A stretch of DNA of 64,000 bases from JADLHS01 sp039806955 (lineage in GTDB: Bacteria; Verrucomicrobiota; Verrucomicrobiia; Limisphaerales; JADLHS01). The stretch is from the NCBI GenBank assembly GCA_039806955.1, contig JBDHQI010000011.1, forward strand, positions 54,659 to 118,658. Direction: 5' to 3'. Below, one piece after another: positions 51,578 to 62,100 of the stretch. The notes beneath the pieces were generated by a model. The model did no database searches and was not told the DNA's origin. It saw only the letters and a program-made list of their open reading frames with translations. How positions within the stretch are numbered: the stretch's first letter is position 1; each line of letters starts with the position of its first letter. Position numbers and translations under genes: made by a program.

Positions 51578-52912
51578 ATGCGAGTTCCCAATAAAACGAT
51601 GATGATAAATCGACGACAATTTTTGGCGACTACCACACTTGCGGCAGTGGCCGGTCCCAGCATCCTGACGGGATATGCAGCCACGCCCAAACCACGTCCT
51701 GCACCGTCGGGGCGAATTTCCGTGGCGATGATCGGTTGCGGTGGAATGGGCCGTGGCAACATGGGCGGCTTTTTAAATCACGGCAATTGTCAGGTAGTTG
51801 CCGTTTGTGATGTGGATCAAAGGCACTTGCAGGACGCCATCAATACGGTTAACGCGCATTACAAAAACCAGGACTGTAAAGGGTATCACGACTATCGAGA
51901 ACTGCTGTCTCGGCCCGATATTGACGCCGTGATGATTGCGACGCCGGATCACTGGCACGCACTGGTGGCCGTCGAAGCTGCCAGCCAAGGCAAGGACATT
52001 TATGGCGAAAAACCGCTGGCGCGGACGATTGCGGAACAGCAGGCCATCGTGAAAGCCGTGCAAAAAAATGAACGCATCTGGCAGACCGGATCCTGGCAGC
52101 GCTCCGAGCAACATTTCCATTACGCCGCCGAGATCGTGCGGAATGGTTTGATTGGCAAAATCGTGCGCGTCGAAGTGGGATTGCCTTCCGGATATGGGAA
52201 TTTTGCCGACAACAAAAATAAAATGGGGATCACGCCGCCGCCGCCCGAATTGGATTACGATTTCTGGAGCGGTCCTTCCTTGAAGCTGCCGTATATCGAA
52301 GCGCGGTTGCATAATAATTGGCGTTGGAATTACAACACGGGTGGCGGACAACTGCTCGACTGGATTGGTCATCATTGCGATATCGCGCATTGGGGCATGG
52401 ATTGCGACCGAAGCGGACCTTCTGAGATTGAAGGCTATGGCGAGTTTCCGCCCAAGGACGCCGTGTGGAACACCTGCACCAAATATCGGCTGACCGCCAA
52501 GTATCCGAACGACATCGAGATGATCATTGCCGGAGGGCATCCGGACATTCGGTCCGGCACGAAATGGATCGGCACGGACGGTTGGGTCTGGGTGGATCGC
52601 GGGAATTCATTTCAGGCTTCAAACAAGGAATGGGAGGAGTCGCGGCGATTGCCCGATTCATTGCGCAAGGTCAAGTTGTACGAATCGCGTGATCACATCG
52701 GCAACTTTCTGGGTTGCGTGAAATCCCGGAAGCCGACCGTTACGCCCGTGGAAACGGCGCACCATTCCGCCACGCCCGGCCACCTGGGCCTGATCGCGAT
52801 GTTGGTGGGCAGAAAAATCCGCTGGGACGTGCGGAAAGAACAAATCATCGGTGACGCTGAAGCCAGCAAGTTGCTTACGCGACCCTATCGCAACCCTTGG
52901 AAGCTGGCCTGA
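51578..52912 (+). CDS. Gfo/Idh/MocA-family oxidoreductase, Tat-exported (copy 2)
   Basis: 444 residues, tandem paralogue of the preceding oxidoreductase. Twin-arginine signal NRRQFLATTTLAAVAGPSIL lacks the Cys of copy 1 (LTGYAAT), so it is predicted to be soluble rather than lipid-anchored. The Rossmann glycine loop reads VAMIGCGGMGRGNMGG and is more canonical than copy 1 (VGWQGGSN). Downstream of residue 83 the two are identical. A frame extending to 51530 exists, but the ATG at 51578 aligns with copy 1. Different signal and nucleotide-binding segments with identical substrate domains suggest different localisation or cofactor handling. Confidence 0.92.
   Translation: MRVPNKTMMINRRQFLATTTLAAVAGPSILTGYAATPKPRPAPSGRISVAMIGCGGMGRGNMGGFLNHGNCQVVAVCDVDQRHLQDAINTVNAHYKNQDCKGYHDYRELLSRPDIDAVMIATPDHWHALVAVEAASQGKDIYGEKPLARTIAEQQAIVKAVQKNERIWQTGSWQRSEQHFHYAAEIVRNGLIGKIVRVEVGLPSGYGNFADNKNKMGITPPPPELDYDFWSGPSLKLPYIEARLHNNWRWNYNTGGGQLLDWIGHHCDIAHWGMDCDRSGPSEIEGYGEFPPKDAVWNTCTKYRLTAKYPNDIEMIIAGGHPDIRSGTKWIGTDGWVWVDRGNSFQASNKEWEESRRLPDSLRKVKLYESRDHIGNFLGCVKSRKPTVTPVETAHHSATPGHLGLIAMLVGRKIRWDVRKEQIIGDAEASKLLTRPYRNPWKLA
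51827..52908 (+). repeat. Direct repeat, copy B of 1,082-base identical segment
   Basis: Partner of 50108-51189. Sequence diverges abruptly on both sides: upstream in the N-terminal coding part and downstream four bases before the stop. Confidence 0.88.
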
Positions 52913-52941
52913 GCCGTGTCAAACATTGAAACGCGGGCTGA

Positions 52942-52959
52942 AAACGCAACGCTGCGTTT
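52942..52959 (+). terminator. Short hairpin after oxidoreductase copy 2
   Basis: AAACGCA / TGCGTTT with a four-base loop, 29 bases past the stop. The stem itself ends in TTT; no longer U-run, so weak. Confidence 0.35.
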
Positions 52960-53155
52960 CCGGCCGTGTTTCGTTTAACATCGTAATGGAACACTTTCGT
53001 CTGCCGAGGCTGGCCCGGAGTCATGTTCGTTGTCGTCGCGAAATTTGATGACCGCAAGCCGGTCGCGGTGACTGGCTTTTGTAAACGATCCCGCGTTGGC
53101 TGGAAAAGTGAGGCCATTGACCGACCGGGTGACTGAGGCGCATACTCGGGCTGAA

Positions 53156-54307
53156 ATGATAGATTCTGATCGTTCTTTTCGGCCTTCCACACTTTGCATT
53201 CACGCGGGGACGCACCTTGATGAAGCGACTGGCGGCGCGTGCAGCCCCATTTACACTTCGACGGCGTTTGCTTTTCCCAATGCGAGCCATACGCCGGTGT
53301 ATCCGCGTTTTTTCAACACGCCCAATCAACGAGTCATCGCCCGCAAACTCGCCGCGTTGGAACAAGGCGAGGACGCACTGGTGTTTGGTTCGGGCATGGC
53401 GGCCATCGCAACCTTCCTTTTTGCGTTCCTCAAACCGGGCGATCACGCCGTCTTTCAGGCCGATCTCTACGGCGGCACGCAACAATTGGTGACGAAGGAG
53501 CTGGTGCGGTTCGGCATTGAAATTTCCCTGGGGCGCACAGTGGGAGAATTTGCCGCCCTGCGGCGGCCCAATACCCGCTTGATCTATGTGGAATCGCCCT
53601 CCAATCCGTTGTTGCAATGTGTGGACCTGGCGGCCGTGGCCCAATTGGGTCACGAACACAACGCGTTAACGGTCATTGACAACACCTTCGCCTCCCCGAT
53701 CAATCAAAATCCATTGGCGCTGGGCTTTGACGCGGTCATTCACAGCGCCACCAAATACCTGAATGGGCACAGTGATGTGAATGCCGGCGTGGTTGTTGCC
53801 TCGGGCAAAATCATCCGCCAACTCACCGCCGGCGCGGTGAACTACGGAGGCATGCTGGACGCGCACGCCTGCTATCTATTAGAGCGAGGTCTGAGAACCC
53901 TGGCGGTACGGATGGAACAGCACAACCAGAATGCCGGCCAGCTCGCGCGGTTTTTGCAGCAACACGCCGCGGTGGCGCGGGTGAATTATCCCGGCTTGCC
54001 CGAGCATCCCGATCACGCCATCGCGCGGCGGCAGATGCGCGGATTCAGCGGCATGTTGTCGTTTGAACTGCGCGAGCCAAGTCAACTGGATCAGTTTGTG
54101 AGTCGGCTGCGCATCATCATGCCCGCCTTGAGTCTGGGTGGGGTGGAAAGCCTCGTGTGCATCCCGAGTCGCACCTCGCATCGGTTGATGAGTCCGACGG
54201 AACGTCAGCAAGCCGGAATCAGCGATGGATTGGTGCGTCTCTCGGTCGGCATTGAAAACGCGGGCGATCTGATTGCCGACCTTGAGCAAGCTCTCGGCGC
54301 GGCATAA
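53156..54307 (+). CDS. Cys/Met-metabolism PLP-dependent enzyme (cystathionine gamma-synthase/lyase family)
   Basis: 383 residues. Family blocks include STLCIHAGTHLDEATGGACS, SPIYTSTAFAFPN, KLAALEQGEDALVFGSGMAA, HAVFQADLYGGTQQL, YVESPSNPLLQCVDLAAVA, DNTFASPINQNPLALG with PLP-binding Lys in IHSATKYLNGHSDV, and SLGGVESLVCIPSRTSH. The reaction could be gamma-synthase, gamma- or beta-lyase, or sulfhydrylase; sequence alone does not choose. A frame extends upstream to 53096, but homology starts at this ATG. It is followed by a strong bidirectional terminator. Confidence 0.9.
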   Translation: MIDSDRSFRPSTLCIHAGTHLDEATGGACSPIYTSTAFAFPNASHTPVYPRFFNTPNQRVIARKLAALEQGEDALVFGSGMAAIATFLFAFLKPGDHAVFQADLYGGTQQLVTKELVRFGIEISLGRTVGEFAALRRPNTRLIYVESPSNPLLQCVDLAAVAQLGHEHNALTVIDNTFASPINQNPLALGFDAVIHSATKYLNGHSDVNAGVVVASGKIIRQLTAGAVNYGGMLDAHACYLLERGLRTLAVRMEQHNQNAGQLARFLQQHAAVARVNYPGLPEHPDHAIARRQMRGFSGMLSFELREPSQLDQFVSRLRIIMPALSLGGVESLVCIPSRTSHRLMSPTERQQAGISDGLVRLSVGIENAGDLIADLEQALGAA

Positions 54308-54338
54308 AAAAGACAGCCAGGAATTCCCTGGCTGTCTT
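54304..54338 (-). terminator. Bidirectional intrinsic terminator
   Basis: Perfect 12-base stem AAGACAGCCAGG / CCTGGCTGTCTT (54310-54338). On the minus strand it is followed by six U, so it best serves the leftward LamG/Ig gene ending at 54363. It can also stop the rightward PLP-enzyme transcript. Confidence 0.92.
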
Positions 54339-54362
54339 GAAGCCTTGCGGTTCCGTTGCGGA

Positions 54363-57300
54363 TTATTCAATGAGAACGCGATAGAACTTGGCAGTGCCCG
54401 ACATGGGGGCGGTATAGCTGGGCGCACTCGCGCCGATAACCGTACTCCAGCTCGCGGTTGCTCCGAGGCTGTCTGATTGCTGGAGGGTGCCACTCGGGTA
54501 ATTGATCGTGATGTTGCCATGGTCCACCGAGAAGGTCAGCACCAGTGCGGTCGTATCGAAGCTGTGCCCGGCCCGCCCAGCCGCTTCAATGTTGGCAACT
54601 TCCGCCGGAGTCAGTGCGCGCCGCCAAATGCCCAGATCATCCAGCGAGTATTGGGCATCTTCGGGGTAGGTCAAGGTCGGGTCCTGCCCAATGACCGCCG
54701 GCCAGTAATTGCCGTTATCAATGTTGCCCAGCCCGCTGATGCTGCGGGTCGAGACGCGTAATCCGTCGAGGTAGGTGTTCACTTGGGCCGTGGTGCGATC
54801 TACGGTCACGATGAAGCTGTGCCATTCCCCGTCATTGATGCTCGCGTCGGGACCTTCAACGCCGAAATTGTTCACTCCGTCGTTGAGATTCCATTGCCAG
54901 CCTCCGGCTTGATAAGACGGCCCAAAGAACCAGCCGGGGTTATTAGCCGCGTTAGTCTGCGTACCAATGAACGGCACGTCTCCGGGTTCGCCATCCACGG
55001 GCGTTTTGATCCACATGGCGACACTGAAGCTCGCGGTGGCACCAAACTGCAGATCAGTCGGCGGCCCCGACCCTACCGTGCCCAAGGTGACATAGCTGGC
55101 TGAAAACGGCGCTTCGGTGTCGGTGATGAATTCCGCCGCTTGGGCGCCAACGACACCGGCCACAAAACTGGGGGCCGGATCGCTGGGCACGCCGTGATTC
55201 TCGCGCCCGGAGGCATCGGTGAAGTCGCCGTCAAAGCGCAGGTGCAGGACGAGATCATTAGTCACATTGGCGTAACCGGTAACCGGGATTACCGTTAAAC
55301 TGGCACTAACTGTATTGGAACCTGCGGCGTTGCTGACGCCCAAGGTGTAGTTGCCGGAATCACTCACGCTCACATTATCCAGCGTGAGGAAGTTCTCGGT
55401 TTCATCCGGGAGCGCCGTGCCATCCTTGAACCATTGATACGCCAGCGGCAGCGGACTGCCTACCGCTTTACCGACGAAGTCCACGGTCTTACCTACCGCC
55501 ACCGTTTGCGAGATCGGAGCCAGCGTGAAAGTCGGCGCGATAAGTTCAAGGCCGCGCGCGGTCATGTGGTTGGTGATCTCCGCCGCAGTGAGGAGGCGTG
55601 GGTATAATGCGACCTCGTCAACTTGTCCATTAAACAATCGCGAGACAAAGAGACTAGGATCGGTTTGCGGCGAGATTCCTCCGATGACCAGCGGGCCGGA
55701 GGTATTGGGACCCGCTCCACCCCATACAAAACCGGCATTGGCCCCGTTAACCCAATAGCGATAGGGATAAACATCACCATCAATGATTACCGAATCGTCA
55801 TAAGCAATCACCAGATGCGTCCATATCCCTGGTGCGATTTCCGCGCCGTACTCAGGCTCGTCGTCTAACGGAGCGACGGCATTCTCGCTGGGCGAATATC
55901 CGTTCCATACTCCGGCGTTCGCCAACCAAGCCAGACCGCCATTTGCGTCGGCATCAGAGATTGGAACTCCGAGCTGATTCAGGTCGGTGGTTTTGGTCCA
56001 GATTTCAATACAAAACTTGGACGGATAAAACTTCGGCGAAAACGGAATGACGCCCACGCCGCCGGATGCGTCGAAAGTGACAGCCGTATCGGGATTGTCG
56101 AGTAAGGCTCCGGGCACGCCCATGGTCGGCAATTCTCCGCCGAGAAAATTAGTGTAAAACCCGTCGTGACGTCCCAAGGAATCCAGCAGGGCAATGGAGT
56201 TTTGCGGCTCGTTTAATCGCCACCATGCTTCGGGGCCGGAACCTACGATCGCCGCCTCGTAACTATCCGGCTCGGGATCAATCACCGTGATGGTGACCGG
56301 GCCGTAGGCGGTTTCGCCGACGGTGTTGGTTGCGGTCACTGAGTAATTGCCTCCGTCACCCGCCGCCAGGTGTTCAATCGTAAAAGCAGATGCGGTCGCG
56401 CCCGGGATCGGGTTTCCGTCTTTTGCCCACTGGAATTTAACGCCACCTCCAGTCGCCGAGACGGCCAGGTGCAGCGTGCCGGTGACGTAGAGCGTCCGAT
56501 CAAAAAATCCCTGGGTGGAGACGATTTGTGGTTCGCTGGCGACGACGACCGAGACGTACACCGGCTGACTGTCAACCACTCCGAACTCGTTGGATATTGT
56601 GACTGAGTAGAGACCGGAATCGGCCAGCGTCGTATCGTCCAGTGTCAATTCTCCCGAGTGCGTGGTGGCGAAGGTGCCACCGGCATCCTTTTGCCAGAAG
56701 AAAGTCAGATCGGGAGTTCCACCAGCATCAACCGAGAGTACAATCGAATCGCCTTCGGCCACGGATTCGGCCGGGCCTTCCAGATCCGTAAAGATTTGTG
56801 GCGACTGACTGCCAATGGCTGCGGCCAGTTGGGTGAAGAGTTCGCCTTTTTTGAGCGAGCGTTTGAAAATGGCGACTTCATCTATCGCTCCGTTGAAGCT
56901 GAAATCCGGATCGCCAGAATCGCTGCCGACCAACGTGGGACCGGAAAATGCCATATTGACATGGTTGAATAAAAGACTGGTCCCCTCAAAGATAACGGCG
57001 CCGTTGTTGGTCAAGCCAATATAGATGGTCGCTTCGTCCGGAGCGACGACTAAAGCGGCGAACGCCCAGTCGGCTTCCGGTAGCGCGGGCAGGCCCGCAT
57101 CCATGGAAGGACTCCAGTTGTAAGGGAACGCGTCGTTGTTCCAGTAGTAGCCTAATCCGTAACCACCGTACACCCCATCAATAATCAGCCCACCACCCGG
57201 AGCGACAATGATTCCCGCTCCGACATTTTGCACGTCCGCCGCTTTGACCCAGGCGGAAATGGTCACGGTGTTGGTATTCAAATTGAACGCCCCAAGCCGC

Positions 57301-58322
57301 ACCGCGCCACCGTCGCCGGCAAAAGCTGCCGCCGTGTTGGTTGTCCCGAATCCTGGATAGACCGGCGGCCGCGGTCCGATGACACCAGCCTGGGAGCCGG
57401 AGAGGAACAATCCATCCGCGGCGCTGCCGAGTGATCCAAGATTGGCGGTGACCGGCGCCGTGGGCGCCTCATAATCCTGATATAGCAACGGCGCATCCGC
57501 CATGACCGCTGCGGTGTAGGCCGAGGGAGAAGTTGCCGCAGCATAGTGTGCTGCCACGCGGGTCGCATTAAGTGCCGCACCATACACCGCGCAATAGGCG
57601 GCATCGCCAGGCCACGGGAATCCTCCGTCACTGCGGGACCCAACGGTCAAGGGAGCTCCGCTCAGGTTGGGGACGTAATCCATGGTGGCAGTCGCGGAAG
57701 AAGCAAGTTCGCCATTGCGATAAAACGCGACGGTTTTGGTTGTGTTGTCGTAGGTCAACACGAGGTGAACCCATTCGTTCGGAACGGTGACCGGTACATA
57801 AACGTCATCGGCAATTGCCGTCGCTCCATTCAAACCGAAGAGACGGACCACAAAGGCGGAACCATGGTTAAAAGTCGCGCCGTCATCTTGAGCCACGTAC
57901 CATCCGGAACGAGGCGAAGCCATATTCACCGAAGACGCTGCATATGAGAAAAGCGGCACCTCAGCGGGTTTTAACCAGACCTCAAAACTGAAATTGGTCG
58001 TGTTCAACTCGGCTGAGGCCGGGGTCGTTATGGCTTGTGACACGCCGTTAAAGCTCACGGCCTTGCTCCCCGTGAACGGACCCACCATGCCGGTAATCGG
58101 TGACGCCTCATAAGTTCCGTCTGCCGCCGCGCCCAGCGAGCCTTTGTTGGTGGCATAAAGTCCCACGTTTGCAGGCGGTTGGGTCAATTCATTCAATCGG
58201 TAGTAACCGATCGGATTTTGGGATAAAATCGTTGTTGGGTAGTCAGATGCGACGGCGCAAGCCGTCAACCCAAACAACGTGAACACGCCCAACCGGGCGG
58301 CGTCTTTGCAGGGAGTTTTCAT
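54363..58322 (-). CDS. Giant secreted LamG/Ig-domain protein
   Basis: 1319 residues. Signal peptide AARLGVFTLFGLTACAVA, then four LamG/concanavalin-like domains (about 25-300, 300-500, 690-930, 1020-1250). Each has an SFEVWLKP- or ISAWVKAA-type strand and a DEVALYPRLLTAAEI-like end. Three Ig-like domains (504-595, 597-684, 934-1014) carry the DSGLYSVTISNEFG or DSGNYTLGVSNAAG signature. The C-terminal module (LQQSDSLGATASWSTVIGAS, end FYRVLIE) is shared with others here. I start at the ATG at 58320-58322, before the signal peptide; the frame extends 55 codons further without support. Probably binds polysaccharide or acts as a surface adhesin. No enzyme domain is visible. Its stop is 25 bases from the terminator. 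Confidence 0.86.
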   Translation of the reverse strand: MKTPCKDAARLGVFTLFGLTACAVASDYPTTILSQNPIGYYRLNELTQPPANVGLYATNKGSLGAAADGTYEASPITGMVGPFTGSKAVSFNGVSQAITTPASAELNTTNFSFEVWLKPAEVPLFSYAASSVNMASPRSGWYVAQDDGATFNHGSAFVVRLFGLNGATAIADDVYVPVTVPNEWVHLVLTYDNTTKTVAFYRNGELASSATATMDYVPNLSGAPLTVGSRSDGGFPWPGDAAYCAVYGAALNATRVAAHYAAATSPSAYTAAVMADAPLLYQDYEAPTAPVTANLGSLGSAADGLFLSGSQAGVIGPRPPVYPGFGTTNTAAAFAGDGGAVRLGAFNLNTNTVTISAWVKAADVQNVGAGIIVAPGGGLIIDGVYGGYGLGYYWNNDAFPYNWSPSMDAGLPALPEADWAFAALVVAPDEATIYIGLTNNGAVIFEGTSLLFNHVNMAFSGPTLVGSDSGDPDFSFNGAIDEVAIFKRSLKKGELFTQLAAAIGSQSPQIFTDLEGPAESVAEGDSIVLSVDAGGTPDLTFFWQKDAGGTFATTHSGELTLDDTTLADSGLYSVTISNEFGVVDSQPVYVSVVVASEPQIVSTQGFFDRTLYVTGTLHLAVSATGGGVKFQWAKDGNPIPGATASAFTIEHLAAGDGGNYSVTATNTVGETAYGPVTITVIDPEPDSYEAAIVGSGPEAWWRLNEPQNSIALLDSLGRHDGFYTNFLGGELPTMGVPGALLDNPDTAVTFDASGGVGVIPFSPKFYPSKFCIEIWTKTTDLNQLGVPISDADANGGLAWLANAGVWNGYSPSENAVAPLDDEPEYGAEIAPGIWTHLVIAYDDSVIIDGDVYPYRYWVNGANAGFVWGGAGPNTSGPLVIGGISPQTDPSLFVSRLFNGQVDEVALYPRLLTAAEITNHMTARGLELIAPTFTLAPISQTVAVGKTVDFVGKAVGSPLPLAYQWFKDGTALPDETENFLTLDNVSVSDSGNYTLGVSNAAGSNTVSASLTVIPVTGYANVTNDLVLHLRFDGDFTDASGRENHGVPSDPAPSFVAGVVGAQAAEFITDTEAPFSASYVTLGTVGSGPPTDLQFGATASFSVAMWIKTPVDGEPGDVPFIGTQTNAANNPGWFFGPSYQAGGWQWNLNDGVNNFGVEGPDASINDGEWHSFIVTVDRTTAQVNTYLDGLRVSTRSISGLGNIDNGNYWPAVIGQDPTLTYPEDAQYSLDDLGIWRRALTPAEVANIEAAGRAGHSFDTTALVLTFSVDHGNITINYPSGTLQQSDSLGATASWSTVIGASAPSYTAPMSGTAKFYRVLIE

Positions 58323-58453
58323 GATGCGTTTTTGTGTTTTCGGTTTTGGTGAACTTGGATTGTCGGGTCGGATTTGGATTTGGAAAATTGGGGTTCGCCT
58401 GTGACGGAATGGGAGGATTGGATCAAAGTCTCCCGATGCCGTTGGTCGCGGGT

Positions 58454-59065
58454 TTATTTGAAGGTGGTGGAATGGTCCATTAGCCAATAGACATCGGGAT
58501 TATTATTGCCCCAAGCCGAGTTAACCATCAGCAACGTGCCGGCGGCCGAAAGCGGCGGGGTTGTCCTCGGGTCCTGCCATTTCTTGATTTCGGAATGGCC
58601 ATCGGTGAATGAAAACCCTGCCGCGCGGTTGTGAGACATGCCCGGCATGTCTCCCAGCGTCCAAAGCGCGCCATTGATGGGGTCGTAACCCGTCATGAAC
58701 TGCATGAAATTGCTCCAATTGACGGAGTCTTCCCGCATGTCCAAGAACAAGAAAACCTGTGAAGGCTTGTTGATGTCGGTGGATTTGCAAAAGAGCCGGT
58801 AACGATTGAGTTCCGGATAGGACCCTTCCCAGCCGCCGCGCGTGCCGCACGGTCCCTCGCCTCGGTCGGGCGCAAATCCGCCCACCCAAAGATTCATGGA
58901 CATGGTGAGAACGCGCGGGACCAAAGCGCCGCCCTTATATTGATTGGCAATCATGGACCGGTCGGACGGGCACTTAAATAGAGCCGCATTCTTGCCGCAG
59001 TAGGTCCATAATGGCCGTTTAGCCATGTCGAAGTTGATGTCGTAGTTTGCCAGGTTCGACTCAAC
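58454..59065 (-). pseudogene. Truncated pilin-like protein (C-terminal part only)
   Basis: The C-terminal domain of a pseudopilin family member: NLANYDINFDMAKRPLWTYC, KNAALFKCPSDRSM, PRVLTMSMNLWVGGF, QVFLFLDMREDSVNWSNFMQ, GFSFTDGHSEIKKWQDPRTT. The prepilin leader (FTLIELLVVI-type) and about 90 residues that should precede NLANYD are absent. The frame remains open upstream to 59278, but that part overlaps the uvrA start and has no homology. Truncation next to uvrA suggests a deletion or rearrangement breakpoint near 59065. A similar fragment lies at 63.5 kb. A translated product would lack the export signal. Confidence 0.75.
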
Positions 59066-59141
59066 CGCCCGGTTAATTCCTTTCTTCGGTTTCCCTTCTG
59101 GCCTAGGCTTGCCGATTGTATAAGGCAGGAAATCTGGGCTT

Positions 59142-62100
59142 ATGAGTAAAGAATTCATCCGCATTGGCGGCGCGCGGGAACATAATCTCAAGAATCTGAC
59201 GCTGGAGATCCCGCGTGATAAATTGGTGGTGATCACCGGATTGAGCGGCAGCGGCAAGTCATCGCTGGCTTTCGACACGCTTTACGCCGAAGGGCAGCGT
59301 AAATACGTGGAAAGTCTTTCCGCTTACGCCCGCCAATTCCTTGATCAGATGCAAAAACCCGAGGTGGATTACATCGAGGGTTTGTCACCCGCCATCGCCA
59401 TCGAACAACGTTCGAGCGGAATGAATCCGCGTTCCACCGTCGCAACGACCACCGAGATTTACGATTATCTGCGTCTGCTGTACGCCCATGTGGGCCAGGC
59501 GCATTGCCCGGATACCGGTGACCCGATCGTGGCGCAAACCACCAGCGATATTGTGGATCGGATTTTGACTTTGCCCGAGAAGACGCGGGTCATGTTGCTC
59601 GCGCCGGTGGTGCAGCGTCAAAAGGGAGAATTTCGCGACGTGATTGAGCGCCTGCAACGCGAGGGGTTTGTCCGGGCGCGGGTGGATGGCGAACTGGTGG
59701 AGCTGACCAATCCGCAAGCGCGCGTCAAACTGGACGCCAAACACCATCACACGATCGAGGCGGTGGTGGACCGGTTGGTGATGGATGACAAGGTGCGCGT
59801 GCGCCTGCAAGATTCGGTGGAAACCGCCCTGCGCTGGGGCAATGGCGTGATGGTGACGTTGCATCAGATCGAAACGCGAGCGCCGAAGCGGGAAGATTCG
59901 AAAGCGCAACCCAATTTGGAGGCCCGCACCGCGTCCGCCGGTTCGGGTGACTGGATCGAAACGCTGCACTCGAATCGTTTGTATTCGCCGCGGACGGGTC
60001 GGAGCTATGAGAAACCGGGGACAAAACATTTTTCCTTCAACTCGCCGACGGGGGCCTGTCCCGTTTGTCACGGGTTGGGGCAGAAAATGGTTTTCGACGC
60101 CAGCTTGGTTGTGCCGGATGCGGACAAGTCGCTGGAGCAGGGCGCGATCCTGCCGTGGCGCCGCGGCGGCAAACGCATGATCGTCTATTATAAGTCCATG
60201 CTCAAAGCCGTGGCGGCGCATTACGGTGTGAGCATGGAAGCGCCGTATAAAAATTTACCGGATGAGTTCAAACACGTCTTGATGCATGGCTCGGGCGCGG
60301 TGGAAATCACCTTTCACTTCTGGCGCGCGGGTAAGTCGAGCGCGATCCAGCGACCGTTCGAAGGCGTGCTGCCCAACCTCGAGCGGCTCTATACCGAAAG
60401 TGAAAGTGAATTTACGCGCAAGCGTTTGAAGGCGTTCATGAGTCCGCAATTTTGTGATGCCTGCCAGGGGAAACGGTTGCGTCCGGAAATCCTCGCCGTG
60501 ACCCTGGGTGATGAAGTGGCGGTTGGACCATCTCCGGCAGCGTCTCCTGCCGGAACGAAATCGGCCGTCTCCGCGAAATCGCAGGCGTCAAAAATCCCCG
60601 GCCTTTCCATCATGGACGTTTGCCAGTTGTCCGTCACCAAGGCGGACGCATTTTTTGCGCGGTTAGTCCTGACGGATTTCCAGCGTCGGATTGCGGGTGA
60701 GGTGGTGAAGGAGATTCGCGCGCGGCTGAGATTTTTGCAGAACGTCGGTCTGGGTTACCTCACATTGGATCGCGAGAGCGGTTCGCTCTCCGGCGGGGAA
60801 GCGCAACGCATCCGGCTGGCCACGCAAATCGGGGCCGGTCTCGTCGGGGTGTTGTACATTCTGGACGAACCCAGCATTGGCCTGCACCAGCGCGATAATG
60901 ACCGACTGCTCGCCACCTTGAAAGGGCTGCGCGACCTGGGCAATTCCGTCATGGTGGTGGAACACGATGCGGACACGATTGTCGCAGCGGATCACATTCT
61001 GGATCTCGGTCCGGGCGCCGGAGTGCATGGTGGCGAGATTGTGGCGGCGGGGTCGCTTGAGGAAATTAAACGCGCCCGGCGCTCGCTGACCGGTCGTTAT
61101 CTGACCGGCGAGTTGAATATTCCCGTGCCCAAACAACGCAAGAAATTCTCACCCGAGCGCGGTGCGATTGAAATTTTGGGCGCGAGCGAAAACAATTTGA
61201 AGGGCATCAACGTGCGCATTCCCATCGGGTTGTTCACCTGCGTGACGGGCGTGAGCGGTTCGGGGAAAAGCACCCTGGTGGATGACACGCTGCGCCGCGC
61301 CCTGATGCGCAAGTTTTACGGCTCAAAAGAGCGTCCGGGCGCGCATCAGGAAATCCGTAACTACGAAGGGTTGGAAAAGATCGTGGTGATTGACCAAACG
61401 CCCATCGGTCGCACGCCGCGCAGCAATCCCGCCACTTATACCGGGATGTTCAATGCCATTCGCGATATGTTCGCGCGTCTGCCCGCCGCCAAAGTGCGGG
61501 GCTATGCCTCCGGCCGGTTCAGTTTCAATGTGAAAGGCGGCCGCTGCGAGAAATGCCAGGGCGACGGATTGATCAAGATCGAGATGAACTTCCTGCCGCC
61601 GGTTTATGTGACGTGCGAAAGTTGCAACGGCAAACGCTACAACCGCGAGACGTTGGAGATCGCCTACAAGGGATTGAACATTGCCGACGTGCTTAATCTG
61701 ACCGTGGATGAAGCGGTTAATTTTTTCCGAGCCGTGCCGCAGATTCACGAGCCGTGCCTGACGCTGGCCGAAGTGGGTTTGGGTTACCTGCGCCTGGGCC
61801 AATCGGGCACCACCCTCAGCGGCGGTGAAGCGCAGCGCGTCAAGCTGGCGGCCGAGCTGAGTCGCAAGCAAACCGGACGCACTCTTTACATTCTGGATGA
61901 GCCGACCACCGGGCTGCATTTCCACGACGTCGCCAAATTGCTGGAAGTCTTGTTCAAATTGCGCGCCGCCGGAAACACGCTGCTGGTGATCGAGCACAAC
62001 CTGGACGTCATCAAGATGGCCGATTGGATCATTGATCTGGGGCCGGAAGGTGGCGAAGGTGGCGGCGAAGTGGTCGGGCAGGGGACACCTGAAGACGCGA

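Noticed and set aside
52913..53155. SAM-type riboswitch before the Cys/Met-metabolism gene
   Set aside because: No conserved riboswitch core or terminator/antiterminator pair could be drawn; only a short hairpin belonging to the previous gene.
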